From Gossypium raimondii (Eukaryota; Streptophyta; Magnoliopsida; Malvales; Malvaceae): a stretch of DNA of 64,000 nucleotides. Within the stretch, counting starts at the first letter, position 1. Every line of letters starts with the position of its first letter. Positions 23,166-36,194 of the stretch are shown here, one piece after another. The DNA lies in the NCBI RefSeq assembly GCF_025698545.1, contig NC_068569.1, positions 18,414,001 through 18,478,000 on the forward strand, given 5' to 3'. Both the position numbers and the translations under genes were made by a program. Under the pieces are notes generated by a model that did not search any database, was not told the origin of the DNA, and saw only the letters and a list, made by a program, of their open reading frames with translations.

Positions 23166-24119
23166 TTCAGGAATTGACAGATTACAGTTTAGTAAACCTC
23201 GTGTGTACTACCCGCGTATCTAACGAGATTCTAAGTGGTTTAATAGGCGTAGTGTATTACGAGATTATATAAGTTCGATGCGAACTATTACAGGTGGTTA
23301 CATGGAGATGGTTTATATATTTGATATACGGATATACAATATAAATATTACATGTACATGGAATTCTAATAATTTTTTGAATTCATACATGATTCTCGGT
23401 TTTATATGTATACATGGCTAACTTGGTGAATGGTTATGTGAGAGGCTTTCACCAAATTGAATTGAGTTACTTGCCTAAAATTTTGGTTATATGGTAAGTT
23501 TAATTCTATGTTTTACAAACTTACTAAGCTTAATTGCTTACTCCGTTTATTTTTCCGTGTTTTATAATGTCTCGAAAGCTCATTCGGATTGGAAGTCGTC
23601 AATGATCGCATCACACTATCAAACACTCATTTTGGTACTTTGGACTATATATATTTTGGTTAAATGGCATATATAGGTGTTTTGCCTAATGTAGCCTATA
23701 TGTCGTGTTTTGGTAATTTAATTTGGCTTAAAAATGGTATATGTTTGGTTATGTAAATATGTATAAATAACTTTATGGTATGTGGTGTATAGTTGTTATG
23801 TGAATGCCTTGTTTGTGAATTGGTATTTTGGGTACCAAATGATTGAAATTGAGATGTGATAGGCATGTTGAATTTAGGCACAATGTCTCATATGTGAGTT
23901 TGACCAGTTAGGTATATTTTGGAAGTGTGATTCGTATGTTTCAAAGTGGTCAATAGATGTGATTATGGATATCATGTTGTATGTGTGGATATTACATGTT
24001 ATAAACTTGGTATTGATTGGTTTTGAATGCTTATTTATGCCATGGTTGTATGTGCATTGTTGAGCTTAGGTTGGTACCACATTGGGTGAGAAATATGGCT
24101 TGGAAAATGACCTATTTTT

Positions 24120-24510
24120 GTCTACACAGGCAGAGACATGGGCATGTGTCTCAGCCGTGTGTGACACACGGGCACGTGACACGACTGTATGTCCCCTGAT
24201 ACTTCTATAGAAATCAAGTTAGTAGCTTCATACGACCTAGCACACGGGTGTGTAGCTTGGCCGTGTGGTACAAGTCAATATACCTTCCAATTTTCACACT
24301 GCCGAGCACATTACCTGGCACACAGGCGCGTGAGGCCATTACGAAGGGTACACGGCCTGGCACACGAGCGTGTGGGTTTGCCGTGTGACCCAAGTCAGTG
24401 AGTTACACGAGGTCAGACACGGACTGAGACACGACCGTGTGATCCCACTTCGAATGCCCACACGGCCTAAGATACAGGCATGTCTCACACGTGGCCACAC
24501 GGGCGTGTCC
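24120..24510. repeat. LTR sub-repeat array, ACACGGGCGTGTG type
   Basis: At least eight imperfect palindromic units of the form CACACGG(G/C)CGTGTG with spacers such as CCTGGC and TGGCCGTGTGACCCAAGTC. CG-dense compared with the surrounding DNA. A similar array lies in LTR C at 52330-52620. Confidence 0.8.
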
Positions 24511-24839
24511 CCTGTCCTTAAAAAAATTTTCATGTTTTTCTAAAAATTTCTTAAGTACTTGGTTTAGTCTCGAACCACTTTTAATGTCTATTTAGGGCCT
24601 CAAGGGCTCATATCAGAGACTATATGAATGAAATTGAATGGTTTTTTGTTTGGAATGAGATATGAATATGAAATGTATGATTGTTTGAGTTATAAGTTCG
24701 GTAATGCTTCGTAACCCTATTCTGAGGTCGGATACTAGTTAGGGGTGTTACACTTACATGTAAGCAATATACGGTAATATTTATTGGCATGCTTACATGC
24801 AATCAATATATGATAACAATCAATAACATGCTTTACATG

Positions 24840-25926
24840 CAATTAATTTAACAATAACAATAAACATGCTATAAGACAAGTAATAACAGTGGAAATTAAC
24901 CAATTTCATCAATCATACAATCGACTTTAATCTTTATAGCACTTACACATTTGGATAGACACGTCTAAGGCCCTAGAACATTCTACCAATAGCAATTAGG
25001 GCACCTATTGCATTTGGCCAAGCCGCCTTACCACTTACTAGATTCGACCAACCTCATGGGTGTCTTTAGGCCATTTGACTATCACCCAAATAACACATAC
25101 AACGCATGCTTTTAGCAATCATCAATACAAAAATTTAGGACCCGCACTTAAATAACGAAATCCGAAGCACTATCGCTAATCAGTAGTTCCTAAGTTTCAA
25201 ATCTGACTAAATCTAGTTCAAATCTGTACCTAACACAAAGAAATACTTGTTAAAAATTAGCCCGTGATCCCCCTATAGGGTTCGGGCAGATCAGAGAAAA
25301 AATGGTGACTATTCAAATTTGATTTTGGAGTTAACTTACTCTTTTGCTGATTTAACAGGTGATGTGTTCGGCCTTCTTATGATATCACTGACGATTTGAG
25401 ACGTTTAGATCTAAACCTTCCACAAATTAAACACAAAAGAAAACATGTGAGAATTGGCCAAAAATGGATGGTAGATTCGACCACAATAAATAAAGAAGAA
25501 GAAAAAAGGGAAAAACAAAACAAAAAGAGAATGAGAGGTTATTAATGGACGACGGCAACAATGGTGACCAACTAATAAAGTGACGACAACAGTGAGAAAA
25601 TGGGAGAGTAGAGAGGCAGCAACAATGGAGAATCAATAGCAAAAGAAAGAAAATGAGGACGAGAGGAGAAATGAGAAGGGGGACAGAAAAGAGAAGAGGA
25701 AAAATGACCAAAAGAGGCTGAATAGAAAAATAAAATACTGTTTATACCTAGGGTTACAGCATGGGACGGCACAACTAGGGTTTTTGCCAAAAATACAGAA
25801 AATAAAAATTATACAAGGGAAGGGATTCAAACTCGAGTTTTGAAGATAATTTCACTAATACTTAACCATCATATCAGCAACTCATTTATATTCAATTACA
25901 AAAGATAACAGTAAAATTAGGGTGTG
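24840..25926. other. Remainder of the interrupted LTR-like element
   Basis: No gene. A purine-rich stretch (25430-25720: GAAGAAGAAAAAAGGGAAAAAC, AGAGGAGAAATGAGAAGGGGG) produces long chance open frames on the minus strand that are Phe/Leu/Ser-only and not protein-like. Confidence 0.5.
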
Positions 25927-26089
25927 ACAAATGATGTCCCATTGGTTGAAAATGGGAGCACAAGGTTCTGGTTTTAACTAGGTTTCCTTTCTAGGTTGCT
26001 TATATTCATGCTTCATCTAATTTTTCTTGATGCAATTACAAATTCACACAATTTGCTTTGATTTATATGCTATATAACCTATAATATTA

Positions 26090-29000
26090 TGTAATACCCC
26101 CTACCTGTATTCGTCGCCGAAATGGGGTATGAGGCATTACCAGATTTTACAGAAAAAATTTTCATTATTACGAGTTAAATACTATTCATTTATCAAAACA
26201 TGTCATGACGTCCCTTGGTTGGGCCTCCGAAGCCCAAAACATACATCGGGACCAAATCGGGATTAAATCGAAACCATAAGAAATTTTTCGCAAAATCCCA
26301 AAGTTTTTTTTTAACTCAATATAACTCCTTTATAAGTATCTAATCTTCCCTGCAATTTTAAACCGAGACCAATCCAACACAACCAATCCATTTCAATATA
26401 TTTTCAAGATAGATTTAACGTATTCATAAGATAACCTCATCACATACCAAGACCAAAATTTGTTAGCCATACCAATGGCTAACCATACATTCATTTCACA
26501 TTAACATTTACTTTATTAGCTTATACATGCTATTGATTTCCAAAATAAAGTTTCTTTATATACCGAGATCTTAAGGTTGATAGTGTGATGTGTCTCCGAC
26601 CAAATCCGACCTCCGAGCTCTTAACACTACAAAACAGGGGAAAAGGAAACAGGGTAAGCACTTTGTGCTTAGTAAGCTCATGTAATAGGAATTATACTTA
26701 CCTAATATTTTCAATACAATGCAATAAACATTCATACATCCATTCAATACATTATTCCCCTAACATGCACAAACTCAACATTTAAGTTAGTTCAATAATT
26801 CCATGTATCAATAATATATATATCACGATTGATGAGCTTATCAATACCATGATTTTCATTCCCTTGTTATTTTTCCATATTTATCCTGTTGAACTTCTTG
26901 GAATTTCGATGGATTTTCAGGGGTACACTTTAGTGTACAAATTCTAGTCCGTCAATTCATATTCATGTGCGCACATTTCCATTTCAGAGAGCACACTCAT
27001 GAACCTCATCCTTACAATGGATTACCAGTCGAGCTAAATCCTCAGAATATAAACTTATACAATATTGTCGGGATTACCGGTCTAGGCTAAATCCTCAAAC
27101 GACAATTACTCTAATGAGCTTGGATCTGAATTACCAGTCCAGGCTAAATTCAGACCCTAATTCGGATTACCCGTCCGGGATGAATCCATTTTCCACATAT
27201 TCTTCGGGAGGGCTATATCAGAATAGGATCACCCATCCGGGCTAGATCCTTTTTACCGTCAATTCCTTTTCAGAGATTCATCGAATTTTCCTTCCATTCA
27301 ACCGGGATTTATTTTCTCTTTTCATCAAGAATATCAATACTTCATCAATTATCATACAATAAACATCCAAATCATATTCACATCAAGAAAAATATATTTC
27401 AAGCATTTAAGAATATAATTCAAGTTACATGAACTTACCTCGATACTTGTTCGTAAACAAAAATCTACTAATCCCGAACTTTTTCTTTTCCTCGATCTAG
27501 CTTCGTATTTGAATTTTCTGGATCTAAATAAATAAATTTAATCATTAATCTAATACATTTCATGTTCATATGTAACATTCTCTATAATTCCATTATTATT
27601 TATAGTTCATTCAAAGTTATCTTATTGAGTCATAGTCATTAAATTATTTATATCTTGAGATACGGAACTCCAAATTAAGATCCGCTAATTTTTCCTAAAA
27701 CTAGACTCATATATCTTCTTACCATAAAATTTTTAGAATTTTTGGTTTAGCCAATAAGTACAGTTTATTCTTTAAAGTTTCCCATGTTTCACTATTCGAC
27801 AGTTCCGACCCCTCTTCACTAAAAATTAATTATCTCATTGTAAAGAATTCAGATGATGTTCTTGTTTGTTTATTTTGAAAATATACTCATTAAGTATTTT
27901 AAACATATAAATTTAAGCTCCTAGTTATTTTTCTCCAATTTTTGATGATTTTCCAAAGTCAGAACAGGGGAACCCGAATTCATTCTGACCTTGTCTCACA
28001 AAATCTATTATATCTCATGATTTACAATTCCATTACTTACATCGTTTCTTTTATAAGAAACTAGACTCAATAAGATTTAATTTAATATTTTATTCATCCT
28101 ATAATTAGATCTCTACAATTTTTGGTGATTTTTCAAAGTTAGACTACTGTTGTTGTCCAAAACTGTTTTAGTGCATGATGTTAATTACCATTTTTCCTTA
28201 AGCTTTCAATAAATGATAATTTCATCCCTGCTCAATTTACCTCTCAATTGAGCTGGTTTTTCTCAACCAGCACTTTATTCTATCACTTTAAACTATTTTA
28301 TAACCTTTGTAAATCAGAATTTTAGCACTAGACTTTAATTCCAAACCTTTTCACAATTAGGTCCTGCAAATCAATTTCTATTGAAATTACCTAATAAAAT
28401 AATCTCATAAATAAATTAAAGCTTCAATTTCATGCTATTTCATCATAAAATTCCAGAACATATTCATAGCAACTTTCAATTTCATTCATAAAATCAAAAA
28501 CTAATGAATTTAGTAATAGGACCTAGTTGTAAAAGTCTTAGAAACACAAAAATTACAAGAAAAAGGCAAGGATTAACTCACTTGGTGCAAAAATTATGAA
28601 AAACCAGCTTGAATAAACCCTTAGGACGTTTTTGGCTGATGAGAATGCAGAAAAATAAAGAGAATTCTAGATATTCCAATTTGGTCCCATTTTTATGTTA
28701 GTAAAATATGTTATTTTCCCATTTTACCCTTATTTCACCAATTCTCCTGATTTTTCTCAGCTTATGCCGCCAAAAATATCTCCTTTTGGGCTTATTTTCA
28801 ATTTATGTCCCTCCTCATTTAACAATTGAGCTATTTCATCTTTCTAGTAACTTTTACCCCTTTTTCAATTTAGTCCTTTTCACTTAATTGACTACCCAAA
28901 TATTAAAATTTTCTAACGAAATTTTAATACCATATTACTAACACTTCATAAATATTTATAAAAATATTTCCGACTCAGTTTTACAAGGTCGAGGTCTCGA

Positions 29001-29200
29001 TACCTTGTTTTTACCTAATTTCTTTAATAATTTCTTTTTCTAACTAACCACTAAATCGATAAAATTCTTCTATCTATATTTTTATACGATTTTCCTATCA
29101 TATCAATATTCATGCAAAAATATTAAAATAAATTTATCTTTAAATCGGATTTGTGGCTACGAAACCACTGTTCCGAAAACCTTGAATTTAGGCCATTACA
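26090..29200 (-). mobile_element. Solo gypsy LTR with TSD TATTA
   Basis: TGTAATACCCC to GGCCATTACA, 3111 bp, flanked by TATTA at 26085-26089 and 29201-29205. Minus-strand start TGTAATGGCC followed by CAGTGGTTTCGTAGCCACAAATCC gives orientation. No internal domain, PBS or PPT. It splits the sequence that lies continuously downstream of PUP copy 2, so it entered after the PUP duplication. Confidence 0.92.
27010..27260. repeat. LTR sub-repeats, GGATTACCxGTCCxGGCTAAATCC type
   Basis: About five diverged units: GGATTACCAGTCGAGCTAAATCC, GGATTACCGGTCTAGGCTAAATCC, GAATTACCAGTCCAGGCTAAATTC, GGATTACCCGTCCGGGATGAATCC and GGATCACCCATCCGGGCTAGATCC, each nearly dyad-symmetric, spaced 40-60 bp. Confidence 0.75.
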
Positions 29201-29205
29201 TATTA

Positions 29206-30197
29206 AGTTTGACTATTTTATGCAAGCAAATAGGTACTTATTGAAGGAACTCAATCCTAGAGCAAGTGACCTAAGAGTAGCATCATAGTTTTTGTTTGCA
29301 CAAAGTTTGTTTCTCTTAATAAATTCTATTGAAGGCTTCATAAAATATTATAGAAAAATAGGTCCGATGCTAATTTTAACTATGCAGCGAGGTACCTCTA
29401 AAATATGCTTGAAAAGTTTTTTGTTTTTACTTTCTTCCATTGGTAGAAAAGCATTATTGTTTTCCTAACAACAATGGTACTAGGGAGTGATCGAAGACAA
29501 CAATGGTATTAATAAGTGATCGAAGATTAACTTTAATAGATGATGATACTACAATATTATGATATTATTTTTAAAATTTTCTATAAATTTATATTGTGTG
29601 AAGCAAATACTCTTAAAATCGTTTGCTTTTTTATTTATATGTTATTTATTATTAAATTTTAACAATTATTTTTAATCACTTGTTTATTAATTTAATTTAA
29701 ATATTTTCATATTTATCATGAACTATTATTATAGTTGGTGTATGTTGTTTCACCCTTTTATTATTTTCAAATTGACATTATAATTTACTTTCTCATATAT
29801 TTATAAATTTGTATATTATTTATAAACTAAGAGAAATTATTATTATCAATCGTAGCAATAAAAGTTCATTAAAATTAAACATGTAATAACATTAGAAATT
29901 AATTGATTAAAGACACATTAATTATTTATAACTATAATCAACATTATCATCTACACACCTTAAATTAATTAAATTTATTTATTAACTAATTTATTAGATT
30001 TAGTATAACTGATTTATACATTAAATAAGCCCATGTATGGCCAGGCTAATATATATCAATAGACACTATGGCATAGGGTAAGGTTATTTTCTTATGAAAC
30101 TAGTTACGAACTCAATCCCCATAAAAAAAAAAAAAAAACTAATAGCCAACCAAAGTTGGCACTTGAAATTTGCTGGGGATAACTATAATCACAACAC
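29206..30197. other. PUP copy 3 downstream region with extra AT-rich insert
   Basis: Begins with the shared flank (GACTATTTTATGCAAGCAAATAG) and ends with CTAATAGCCAACCAAAGTTGG before the PUP stop. About 700 bp of AT-rich DNA absent beside copy 2 lies between (about 29330-30050). No gene recognised. Confidence 0.5.
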
Positions 30198-31650
30198 TTA
30201 AACACTGCTTTCGAGAGTATTGGGAGGCAAAGAAGAGGTTATCTCAGTTTTAGGATCTGGTTTCTTCCTTTTGCTTTGCTTGATGTCACCATAGAAGTAG
30301 GAAAGGAAGCTCCCCAACGAGAGAGCAAGTGACACACCCTTCTCGGCTTGAAACGTCTCATTGAAGAAAATTACTGCCAGAAGAGCTCTGTAACTGGTAA
30401 TAGAAACAATACCACAATTCCCGATAGCAGTGATGACGCACAAAATACTACCAAGAAGAAACATTGCCGTATTATTGCACTAGAAATCACAACCACGTAG
30501 TATTTTGTTTCTCCCAACTCAAATTCCCTTGCTTCCCTTCCAACCACCTGCAAATAGAAATAACCTTTCAAGTTTCTACATCAATTATGTGGATTTCAAC
30601 AATTAACAAATTTAATTAATTATTAAACCTTTAAATTATATTTATTTTAAAAGTTTTTAATGAAACGTTTTCTTTATGTATTATTATAATTAACGGTATG
30701 AGAGAGCAGAGATTACACTCCCTATCGTAAAAATGAATTTAGATTTGGTTTTCTAAAAATGGCATGAATTGATATACTAAATATAAATTAGTTAAAAATT
30801 AGTAAGATTTATAAATTAAAAAAAAAAAACTATTTCAGCAGACGTCACTCACTTGTCATGTAAAGAAGAGGAATAGCTAAGAAAGAGACGAAAAAACAAA
30901 CCTTGAAATCATTGTTGATCAGCATCCCAACGGTGCCAAAGGCAGTAGCAACCAAACACATCACCAACTGGGCGTAGCTGATCTCTTGCTTTGCCTTCTT
31001 GTACGTTAGTTCCACCAATGGCAATATAAATCCGTACAAAGCCGATGCAGCTAAGGTCATTACGAACCCCGTAATATATTCCCTGTTGGGCTCATTCGCA
31101 GGCCGGTCGCTGCTCGAATGCAAAGCCAAAACGCCAGCCCCTATGGTCAACAAAAACACGGCGTTTATGGAGTAGGCAGTGAACTTTTGTTTCACCAACA
31201 GGAAATCAAACCCTGCCGTGAAAGCCAACTGCGACGCGATGATCAAAGAAGAAGTCGAAATGGGGAGACGAGATAAGCCATAGGAGTAGAAGTAGTTATC
31301 GAGGCCAGTGATGATCCCGAGGACGATAGCGGCGAGGAACAACGGTCGTTCCATGTAGAAAAGCTTGTTTTCCGAGGTGGGATCGGCCGTCCTGGAACGA
31401 TGCATGTAAGCACAAGCGATGGGGAACAAGATGATGGGGCAACCCGCGGTTTCGAGCCAGCTCGAGAACCAGATTCGGTTGCCACCATGGATGAAGTAGA
31501 GGCGCATGATAAGTGGACCACCGCAGTTGCCTATTGAAAGGATGATGCAGTTTATTACTAGGAGAGCTTTTCTCATGGTGGTGCCATCACGTTTAGCTTC
31601 CTTCACCTCCATCTGTTCTGTATTTGGATATTTTTGCATCTCCTTCCTCC
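30198..31650 (-). pseudogene. Purine permease family copy 3, frameshifted
   Basis: Exon 1 is open from an internal ATG at 31639 to the donor at 30902; the ancestral ATG near 31650 is out of frame with it. It lost five residues ([12 protein letters not shown] in copy 2, SYAQLVM here). Exon 2 starts at 30547 ([17 protein letters not shown]). It has lost 12 bp (the GAIG of [10 protein letters not shown]) and has a 2-bp insertion after LLPVTE (AGAGCTC against ATCTC), ending the frame at 30371; the homologous remainder [11 protein letters not shown] through LESSV continues in another frame to 30198. The normal length of ~370 aa is therefore not reached, and the last two helices would be lost. Splice sites remain. 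Probably a young pseudogene; a truncated product cannot be excluded. Confidence 0.85.
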
Positions 31651-32449
31651 ATTTCCAAGCTATTTGTAACAGAATTTATCAAAGAAACAGAGGTCAATTA
31701 CATGTACGGAAAAAGCTAAAGAATGAGACAATCCAAATAGTTGCCATTACTGATTAAAACTGAAAAGAGTGATACTTTTTAACCTAAGCAATATCAACCT
31801 CATGGAATAAATTTTTATGTTAAAATATAAAGTGGAATAAATTTTTAAAAATATTAATAGAATATAAAATATTTTTCATATTATAATTATATATTTATAA
31901 TAAATATATATAGTTAATAATTATTACAACCTATAAAATTTAAATGCAATGATAATACAAAATATATAATCACATAATATATTAACTTAATAATATGATA
32001 ATTAGTGTTATAATGATCACATATGATTAAACATGTTTTATTATGCTATACTAATAACATTATAATAAATTTAATTTTAATGATTTGGGAATTTAGGTTT
32101 TGTTTTTGTTTTTTTATGATTTTAGAATTTAGGTTTTACTTTTAGCTTTTTGAATGTTTTATTAATATTAATATTAATATTAATAATATTATTATCTTTA
32201 TATTAATTTTTATTTAGAATGAGTTGAACTTTATTTAGGTTAACTTTTGAATAAATTTTAAATTATGGGTTTGATTGGTATTGAGTTTGAATTTAAAAAA
32301 AAAAATATATATATATATATAGTATGTGTAAATTTGCTTAATTTAGTTTGAACGGTTTTGAATTTTGAATTGACAATGTCAAATCAATCGATTATCTAAA
32401 CCGATCATAATGCATATACATAAACTATAAATATATTAATTAATTATAT
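31651..32449. other. Upstream of PUP copy 3 and AT-rich DNA
   Basis: Matches the copy 2 upstream region only to about 31718 (AAAGAAACAGAGGTCAATTACATGTACGGAAAAAGCTA), then becomes unrelated very AT-rich sequence. No gene. Confidence 0.5.
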
Positions 32450-34060
32450 TTAATCATTAATGCATATATATAAACTATTAATATATTATACATTTTATGA
32501 TATGATATAACATTACATAATATAATAGGAGTGTTAACTTTCAAATATTCAAGTAGTACAGAGACTTAGAGTATATTTCAACAAATATAATAATTAATAT
32601 ATTATGTACTACTATTATAGTATGTGATATAATATATTTTAAAACTATTAATATATGTATATAAGTATTAATTAGTCCAAAACCAAAATTGAGTTTATCA
32701 ACATATTTGCTTGAATTGACTCAGTTTGGTCAATTAACTCAATTTTAATCACTAACTATAATAGATGATATACTATTACATGATAGTATATAACTATTAC
32801 TAAAACTTTAATGCATATATATAACTATCATTATATTATATATTATAACTAGTTTGTATTTCCGTGTGAAACGCGAATCGGTTGTGTATATTAAATTTAT
32901 AATATTGTTTACAATATTAATTTTTGTTTAAATTTTTTATGAATTTTTCAATAAATCATTAATAAATTGAAAATAGTAATGTAAATAAAAATATTTTTAA
33001 AATATTTAACTAATTTAGAATCAATTATATTAGTGTTATTTAATTTTAAAATATTTAATATCAATATAATACAAAATTTCATCATGGTTTGAATATTAAT
33101 ATCAATATATGATAATTTAAATAATATTATTTATAAATTCTTACAAGTTATTTGTTATATATATTGTTAAATTAATTTGTTTTAATCTTAAAAGGTTAAT
33201 ATTCGATTAATTGTAATTTTATATTTATCTTTACTCTACTTTTTTCATATAAGTGAACAATTACATTACAATAAAGGAAGGGTGAAAGGGTTTACCAATA
33301 CAAAGATCGAATCTTGGACTTTTCTCCAATAAACTTGAAACCCATAAAGTTTGTCAATAAGCTAATGGCGTGATTGACATATTTGCTCTACTTTAATCAA
33401 TGAATGTAATTAACTCTTGTTATATTTGAAAAATCTAAATTTAATTTGATAAATGTTATTCGTGCTTTTTTAAAAACTATATTTTAAGCTTAACAATTTA
33501 ATATTACAATGTTAAAATTTAATTCAATTGAGAAAATCTTTAAATAAATAGATAAATTTATTTAACATGTAAAAATTTTAAAGAGAAGGCATGGAATAAC
33601 TAAAAAATTTAAAATGCGAGGAGTAAAAGAGTAATTTACACATATTGTAAATAAGTGATAAAAGATATAGTATTACATAATATTATAATGTTTAATAATA
33701 ATGCATTTATGTAAACTATCAATATATTATATATTATACGATATGATATAGCATTATATATAATAGTAGGGCTAACTTTTAAATTTACAAAGAGCATAAG
33801 AACTTAGAGTATATTTCAACCGATATAATAATAAATGATATATAATAATTAATATATTATGTATTATTGTTACAATACGTGATATAGTATTGCATAATGT
33901 GATAATATATTTTAAAACTATTAATATATATATATCACTATTAATTGGTCCAAAATCAAAATTGAATTTACCATCAAATTTGCTTGAACTTGCTCGATTA
34001 AGTCAATTTTAATCTCTAACTATAATAGATGATATTACATAATATAATAGAGGGATCAAC
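32450..34060. repeat. Direct duplication of ~350 bp, copies about 1.25 kb apart
   Basis: About 32450-32800 and 33700-34055 share a series of landmarks in the same order: AACTTAGAGTATATTTCAAC, TAATTAATATATTATGTA, TTTTAAAACTATTAATATAT, CAAAATTGA and AACTATAATAGATGATAT. Diverged and AT-rich. The DNA between has no gene. Confidence 0.6.
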
Positions 34061-34834
34061 TTACGAGTTTTACACCCTTTCATATTTCTTTCTATGATAA
34101 ATATTTTAATAATCCAACTGTTGAGTTTATTGATATAATTGTACTTTTGTGCATGTAAATTTTCGAACCGATTCGGTATCTTTATCTTATTGATCCGAAA
34201 TGTTATATATTAATGTTTATTGAACGGTTTAAAGCTCTCTTTTTTTACACAAAACAAATAGTTAGAAATTTTAATTTACCTCAAATTTGACATGTATGAC
34301 TTATATGGATCGGGTATAGGCGTTACAATATAATAATAAATTTTACTTACAATTAGCAATTTAATTATTTTATATAAAAGAACTTTAATAAAGTTATATA
34401 AATTATGTTTTTTTAAAAGTGAATTTGAATTACGTTGTCATTATTTAAAAATAAAATGGATTATTACATTCAAAATTAAAATATTTATAACTAAAAAAAT
34501 TTAAAATTATTTGAATCCGTCAAAGCCCGTTTGGCTTGATCTGAGCACGAATCTAAAAAATCTGAGTTAAAAAAAAATCAAATTCAATAGAAAAAATTCG
34601 AACCCGAACTAATTCAAACTCGATAAAATTCGAATCGAAATAAGTAATAACACAAAATTCCGTTAATTGACATGCATTTCTAACCACCTTATGGAAAAAG
34701 AAAAAAAAAGTAACTACAAGTCTTATGTTCTAAGTCCTACGGTATGGATCATAGATATGTTATTTATTTTAAAACATTAAAAGGCTACACGTAGTATTTA
34801 TTGTAAAAACAATATTTATTAATATAACTATAAA

Positions 34835-35110
34835 AGGAAAGGTCTAAAAACTTGATACGTGGGTCAACCTCCTTTTTTCTTTATTTTTTCTTTTGCATTA
34901 TATAGCAAAATTGTCTAATTTCAGTGTTTATCCTTAAGCTACACTCAAATTTAAAATTAATTTCAAAACTGATCCCTGTGCTACAGTCACTATATGTAAA
35001 AGGAAGATCCCTTGCTTGACATGTGGGTCAACCTCCCCTTTTTTTTTTCGCATTATAGAGCAAAATGGTCAAATTTCCTTTTTTTCTACTCCCTCGGCTA
35101 CACTTAATTT
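34835..35110. repeat. Tandem duplication of ~150 bp
   Basis: ACGTGGGTCAACCTCC.TTTTTT, GCATTATA.AGCAAAAT.GTC and TACACT(C/T)AA appear at 34855 and again at 35020. A weaker third match (TTGACACGTGGATTTTCCCC) lies at 35530. Non-coding. Confidence 0.6.
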
Positions 35111-36194
35111 TAAAATTATATAATAATGGTTAAATTTTAATTTTGATCCTTTGCTACTCTCGAATTTAAGATTTAATTTTTATACTTCAACTTTTAATAG
35201 AATTTGGTACCTCAATTTTTACACTCATTGGTTAACCAAATGCTTTATTTTGATTAAAATGTTGATGTAACTTTTAAGGGTTGTTAATATTATTAAAATT
35301 ATTTGTTAAATTTAAATCTATTACAGTACTATTTTTTTACATGGCTATTAAGTGAGTTTTTTTAATTTTAAAATGTCACATCAGTAAATTTAATAGAAAA
35401 ATATAATAATATTAATATTTGAATTTGAATTTGAATAAAAATATAAAAAATACAAAAGCTTATATTTTATTTTAATGCGTAAAACATCCTTACTAATTGA
35501 ATAGTTTATACTTAAGAGGAATGTCCAATATTGACACGTGGATTTTCCCCGTAGGTGATTCATGTGGTTTTGCAATTTTATTTTCTTTTTATTTTTTGAG
35601 ATAAGTTTAGTCACTTTTTTACTTTTAACTACAAAAGAGACACCAAGCAAATTACATGTTCCAGGCGGGCAGGTCATGAACAAAAAATAGGATAAATTAA
35701 AATAAGAGATAAAGTAACTTTTTTTATTTCATGAGATTCTGCAGTAATTTGTTTATTATATCTTTGTATTATTATTGTTCAGGATTTTTATTAATAATAA
35801 TATTTTAAATATAATATCATATTAATATAACTCATATATTGATATCTTTCTGGTGCCATTCACCGTGTTTGGTTAATTTACTGTTTTCTTTCAATATTGA
35901 GCACCTGCCCCTGCTCATTGTTTGAAGAATTCAAGTAATAATATATCCTTTCTTTTCTGGCTAAAAAACAGAGATATATCCTCTTCCGCCAAAAGAGTCC
36001 AATAGGAGAATCATTGATAAATCTTTTTAATAAAATATCTTAGAATTATTTATAACCCTCTCCAGCGCACTCGAACCTACGTCCTTATTTACTTCAATCA
36101 AATTAAGACACAATCACTAAATTATTTAGTTTTTAGATTAGTTAACACAACACACTACTACTGTCAATCATTGTTTAGGTTAGTTTATTCTTTT
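35111..36194. other. AT-rich intergenic, nothing recognised
   Basis: No gene. The open frame at 35390-35683 (minus) is low-complexity (Asn/Ile/Lys) and not protein-like. Confidence 0.4.

Larger units (their letters stand above)
21758..24752 (+). mobile_element. Solo gypsy LTR with TSD CTTAC
   Basis: Runs from TATAACAGC (TG changed to TA at the first dinucleotide) to GGGGTGTTACA, flanked by CTTAC at 21753-21757 and 24753-24757. Its start (AACAGTGGTTTTGGGATCCCAAATCCGA) is homologous to the starts of the other gypsy LTRs here. No internal genes, so it is a recombination product of a full element. Confidence 0.9.
20767..25929 (-). mobile_element. LTR-like element (probable solo LTR), interrupted by another LTR
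   Basis: On the minus strand it begins TGTCACACCC at 25929 and ends CCTAACA at 20767, the TG...CA form of a plant gypsy LTR. Without the nested solo LTR it is about 2.2 kb. No coding capacity. It contains a tandem duplication and ACATGC/GCATGC-rich sub-repeats. AAATG occurs at both edges (20764-20768 and 25929-25933) but overlaps the TG/CA ends, so the target duplication is unproven. Confidence 0.55.

Noticed and set aside
24017..24533. Several open frames on both strands with many His/Val/Arg residues
   Set aside because: They are translations of the ACACGGGCGTGTG sub-repeat array of a solo LTR.
25427..25830. Overlapping minus-strand open frames of 65-94 codons
   Set aside because: All are Phe/Leu/Ser/Pro-only readings of a purine-rich strand inside an LTR-like element; no domain and no start context.
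25820..25860. GGGATTCAAACTCGAGTTTT resembled part of a tRNA T-arm
   Set aside because: No cloverleaf can be built around it; it lies in an LTR-like element.
20764..25933. AAATG at both edges as a target duplication of the outer LTR-like element
   Set aside because: It overlaps the TG and CA termini, so it cannot be a true flanking duplication if those ends are right; left unresolved.
4468..31650. PUR7 and the PUP cluster as a purine metabolic gene cluster
   Set aside because: Tandem PUP arrays are common in plants, and the two loci are separated by an unrelated PPR gene; nothing indicates co-regulation.
32850..32890. ACTAGTTTGTATTTCCGTGTGAAACGCG looked like a Helitron-type start
   Set aside because: No matching 3' hairpin with CTRR end and no Rep/helicase sequence found nearby; too weak to call.
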